Part shown: piece after piece, positions 61,419 through 64,000 of the stretch
Layout of the letters: every line of letters starts with the position of its first letter
How positions within the stretch are numbered: the first letter of the stretch is position 1
Assembly: GCF_014196915.1 (NCBI RefSeq)
Contig: NZ_JACIEP010000001.1
Location: 248,001 to 312,000 of the forward strand
Reading direction: 5' to 3'
DNA from: Dysgonomonas hofstadii
Lineage (GTDB): Bacteria > Bacteroidota > Bacteroidia > Bacteroidales > Dysgonomonadaceae
Length of the DNA: 64,000 bases
The notes under the pieces: generated by a model
What the model was told of the DNA's origin: nothing
Seen by the model: only the letters and a program-made list of their open reading frames with translations
Database searches by the model: none
Translations under genes and position numbers: made by a program

Positions 61419-63383
61419 ATGAATTTCACGAATATATATAACAGACTAATATTAATGATGCTGGCAGTACTTGTTGTCTCATTCACAGCTTGTTCCAACG
61501 ATGATGACGATAATGCGGGTTCGGTGTTACTCGAGGCTTATGGCCCGAGTCCCGCCCTGCGTGGCAGCCAGCTTACCTTTATCGGTAAAAATCTGGATAA
61601 AGTAACAAAAGTTATCTTACCTGATGATATAGAGATAACCGAAATAGAAGTAATAAGCAGTGAAAAAATCAAGGTGACCATTCCTCAGAATGCAGCTGAA
61701 GGTTATGTAAAACTGATTACACCGAATGGAGAACTGACCTCAAAAACTCTACTTACATATACCGAACCTATTTCTATTTCGAGTATAGCCCCGTCTCCGG
61801 TAAAGGCAGGACAGACACTGACTATCGAAGGTGACTATTTGAACCTTATACAAAAAGTGATCTTTGCAAAGGATGTTGAAGTAACTTACAAAGACTTCCT
61901 TACTTGGGAACGTGGGAAAATAGAAGTGACTGTACCGGATAAGGCTCAGACGGGAACTATTATTCTTGCCGATACTGCAGCTATTCCTATCGAACTGGAA
62001 TCGGAAATAGAACTACAGATTGTTCTTCCTTCTGTAGAGCAAATAGTTGACTTAACTAATAAGAAACCCGGAGGCTTAATCGAGTTTACAGGCAGCGATC
62101 TCGATCTGGTTAAATATGTGATATTACCGGATGGCGCAGCCGGAGACACTGTCGACTTTAAAGTGGAAAACAATAAACTGTCATTCACCATTACAGCTGG
62201 TGTTACCGATGGTGTTGTAGTGATGGTTCCGGCATCAGGGGTACATGTTTCCATCGCCAATATTGGTATGGCCATACCTACGGAATTGGTTGCGACTCCT
62301 TCAACAAATATCAGAACCGGAACAGTGATCACTATAACCGGGGTGAATATGGACTTGGTGACAAATGTAACTTTCCCGGGTGTAGAGGATTCGGTAGATC
62401 CATCTTCGCAAAGTGGAACAGAAATAAAAGTGACTGTTCCTGAAGGTACAATCAGTGGAAATCTCACATTGAATACTGCCAGTGGAAATTCTGCAACAAT
62501 AGCCGTTACAACATTGAAACCGGCAGTAACATCATACAGTCCGTCTTCGGTTCCCGCAGGAGAGAGTGTAACATTGAACGGTACAAATCTTGATCTGGTG
62601 GCAAAAGTAACATTTGGAGGTAATAAAACAGTGGAAGTGACTCCTGCATCAGCAACGAGCTTAGTTGTAGCTGTTCCGGTTGATGCAGAAAGTGGAGCTC
62701 TTACCCTTACTATGAAGAATGGTGAGACTATAACAAGTCCGTCGTTGACAGTAACTAAGCCGGAATTTTGTTATATCCCTGTACTTCCGGGAGATGATGA
62801 GGAAATTAAATCAGGAACGATATTGACCATTAGTGTTGAAAACGGAGATAAACTGACAGGGGTTCAGGTAAATGGAACTAATGTACAGTATATACTTCAG
62901 GGAAATACGCTTAGTATATCTGTTCCAAGCAGTGCAAGTGGTAATACCAACTTTAAGCTTATTTCTTCGAATGGAGACGTGACATATTCAATTTATGTGA
63001 TCAATTCGGCTGTAGTGGAAACAATTATATTCCAGGGGCCTTTGGCTATTACCTGGAGTGATGGAGGTAGAGCGATACTTTCAATCTCTGATTTTGAAAA
63101 TCTTAGGGCGGGCGCTATTCTTAAGCTTTATTTTACCCAAAATGATAATTGGGGACAATTACAGTTTAATTATGGTAACTGGGTTAATATGCCATTCGAT
63201 GAAATAGGAGGGGTCTATCTGACCACAGACGTTCTGGGGGATAAATCTATAAAAGAATATGAGCTGAGGCTGACGCAAGAAGGGCTGGATAATATAAGAG
63301 ATAAAACAAGCGAAGGCTATGGTATAATTATTCAGGGTTCAGATTTCACGATTGATAAGATCTCTATTATAACAGGGCGATAA
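61419..63383 (+). CDS. Six-TIG-repeat surface glycan-binding lipoprotein
   Basis: A 654-residue lipoprotein (lipobox FTAC, Cys25). Six IPT/TIG-like modules of about 80 residues start near residues 34, 117, 205, 284, 367 and 448, each with the pattern GxxLTxxGxNLDLVxKVxF and ending in GxLTLxxxxG. A C-terminal domain (about 535-654) with AITWSDGGRAILSISDFENLRAGAILKLYF and WGQLQFNYGNW looks like a carbohydrate-binding sandwich. The repeats would form a stalk that lifts the binding domain off the cell surface. It is 17 bp after the previous gene and followed by a hairpin and a GH26 gene, so its ligand is likely a mannan. Confidence 0.85.
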   Translation: MNFTNIYNRLILMMLAVLVVSFTACSNDDDDNAGSVLLEAYGPSPALRGSQLTFIGKNLDKVTKVILPDDIEITEIEVISSEKIKVTIPQNAAEGYVKLITPNGELTSKTLLTYTEPISISSIAPSPVKAGQTLTIEGDYLNLIQKVIFAKDVEVTYKDFLTWERGKIEVTVPDKAQTGTIILADTAAIPIELESEIELQIVLPSVEQIVDLTNKKPGGLIEFTGSDLDLVKYVILPDGAAGDTVDFKVENNKLSFTITAGVTDGVVVMVPASGVHVSIANIGMAIPTELVATPSTNIRTGTVITITGVNMDLVTNVTFPGVEDSVDPSSQSGTEIKVTVPEGTISGNLTLNTASGNSATIAVTTLKPAVTSYSPSSVPAGESVTLNGTNLDLVAKVTFGGNKTVEVTPASATSLVVAVPVDAESGALTLTMKNGETITSPSLTVTKPEFCYIPVLPGDDEEIKSGTILTISVENGDKLTGVQVNGTNVQYILQGNTLSISVPSSASGNTNFKLISSNGDVTYSIYVINSAVVETIIFQGPLAITWSDGGRAILSISDFENLRAGAILKLYFTQNDNWGQLQFNYGNWVNMPFDEIGGVYLTTDVLGDKSIKEYELRLTQEGLDNIRDKTSEGYGIIIQGSDFTIDKISIITGR

Positions 63384-63396
63384 TACTGATAAAGCC

Positions 63397-63423
63397 TGTC
63401 CGGTATGAAATAGTTACCGGACA
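63397..63423. repeat. Intercistronic hairpin, glycan-binding protein to GH26
   Basis: TGTCCGGTA (63397-63405) pairs perfectly with TACCGGACA (63415-63423) around a 9-base loop, in the 74-bp gap before the GH26 gene. It is in the same place as the hairpins at 24861 and 48425: at the change from binding/transport genes to enzyme genes. Confidence 0.65.
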
Positions 63424-63457
63424 AGCTCTTAACTGACAATACATATAAATAAAGATT

Positions 63458-64000
63458 ATGAAAAAAACACTATATACATTTTTCTGCCTGATTATAGGAG
63501 CATTGTTATTAACAACGCCTTCGTGTAATGATGTTGACGATCCTGTTATCGGTGATCCCGGGATACCAGAATTTGTGAGTAGTAATCCGGCTGATGGTAC
63601 TACAAATATTGATTTAGGAAAAGAAAATCCTAATGGTGATATGACAATAGTCCTGACTTATGATCAGAATATATTCTTCCCTTCTGCCGGGCTTGAAAAG
63701 ATTACCATAAACAATGGAGCATCTGTAACAAGCGTTTCGGGTAAATTACTAAAGCTTACAATAGAAATTACCGGATTGCAAAAAGGTGAAACCTACCAAT
63801 TGACAGTACCAGAAGGAGTGGTTGTTGGTCCTACTTACACCGGGGCACCAGAGGTTACGATCGGTTTCTCTGTAAAAGGCGATCCTGTGATAACAACTTC
63901 TCTTTGCAATCCGAATGCGACAGCTCAGGCTGTTAAACTATATGAATATCTCAGAGGCATCTATAAAGAAAAGGTGCTTTCGGGGACAATGGCCAATGTA
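63458..64000 (+). CDS. GH26 beta-mannanase-type lipoprotein, 5' part
   Basis: The first 181 codons of a lipoprotein (lipobox TPSC, Cys23). An Ig-like Big_5 domain (about 32-142, PEFVSSNPADGTTNIDLGKENPNG) is followed by AVKLYEYLRGIYKEKVLSGTMANV, which matches the start of GH26 catalytic domains in Bacteroidota mannanases. The catalytic glutamates lie beyond the window. A cell-surface endo-beta-mannanase is the likely product. It marks the truncated third locus as a mannan or glucomannan system. The family call rests on about 35 residues of the barrel, so it should be treated as probable. Confidence 0.75.
   Translation, partial: MKKTLYTFFCLIIGALLLTTPSCNDVDDPVIGDPGIPEFVSSNPADGTTNIDLGKENPNGDMTIVLTYDQNIFFPSAGLEKITINNGASVTSVSGKLLKLTIEITGLQKGETYQLTVPEGVVVGPTYTGAPEVTIGFSVKGDPVITTSLCNPNATAQAVKLYEYLRGIYKEKVLSGTMANV

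Overview
The window is a carbohydrate-harvesting island from a Bacteroidota chromosome, most likely order Bacteroidales and possibly a Dysgonomonas-like gut organism (the genus is a guess from gene content, not a measurement). The evidence is two SusC/SusD transporter pairs plus a third broken one, many lipoprotein glycoside hydrolases, a hybrid two-component regulator, a fucose-permease-type transporter and TAnnTTTG-type promoter boxes. Genes sit in long same-strand operons with 7-100 bp gaps.

Region 1 (1-4470, + strand) is xylose catabolism: the 3' part of xylulokinase, xylose isomerase and a xylose/H+ symporter. A cluster of REP-like palindromes lies between xylB and xylA. A shared hairpin terminator (4538-4561) separates this region from the next.

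Region 2 (4579-29237) is a xyloglucan utilisation locus. A divergent control region (15045-15247) lies between a hybrid two-component regulator (-) and the main operon (+). The minus arm runs HTCS, GH95 alpha-L-fucosidase, GH3, GH43. The plus arm runs GH31 alpha-xylosidase with a PA14 insert, SusC, SusD, surface glycan-binding protein, BACON-BACON-GH5 endoglucanase and GH2 beta-galactosidase. The set covers a fucosylated and galactosylated xyloglucan, and the xylose it releases can feed the neighbouring xyl genes. The GH5 gene, expected to make the first backbone cut, carries one in-frame TAG stop and is otherwise intact.

Region 3 (29406-58641, - strand) is a second, very long locus read from right to left: a TPR/HTH membrane regulator, GH30, glycan-binding protein, SusC, SusD, GH2 with malectin domain, a fused polysaccharide lyase-GH88 protein, GH5, GH3, ROK sugar kinase, NagB-like protein, FHS permease, GH18, GH9, a small secreted protein, two ThuA-like proteins and a NagX-like membrane protein. 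It joins beta-glucan enzymes, a uronic-acid lyase/hydrolase fusion and an amino-sugar catabolic module. A fungal-wall-like or other mixed polysaccharide is a reasonable but unproven target. The NagB-like protein lacks two of the usual catalytic-site residues. A 48-bp remnant of a second GH9 gene abuts a 16-bp-stem REP-like hairpin.

Region 4 (58944-64000, + strand) is the damaged front of a third, mannan-type locus. An AraC-family regulator is cut after about 92 codons and joined directly to the C-terminal half of a SusD gene, so the regulator DNA-binding domain, the expected susC and the susD 5' half are gone. Two TIG-repeat surface proteins and the start of a GH26 mannanase follow intact.

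Hairpins recur at the point where binding/transport genes give way to enzyme genes in all three loci. No tRNA, rRNA, CRISPR array or complete insertion sequence was seen.
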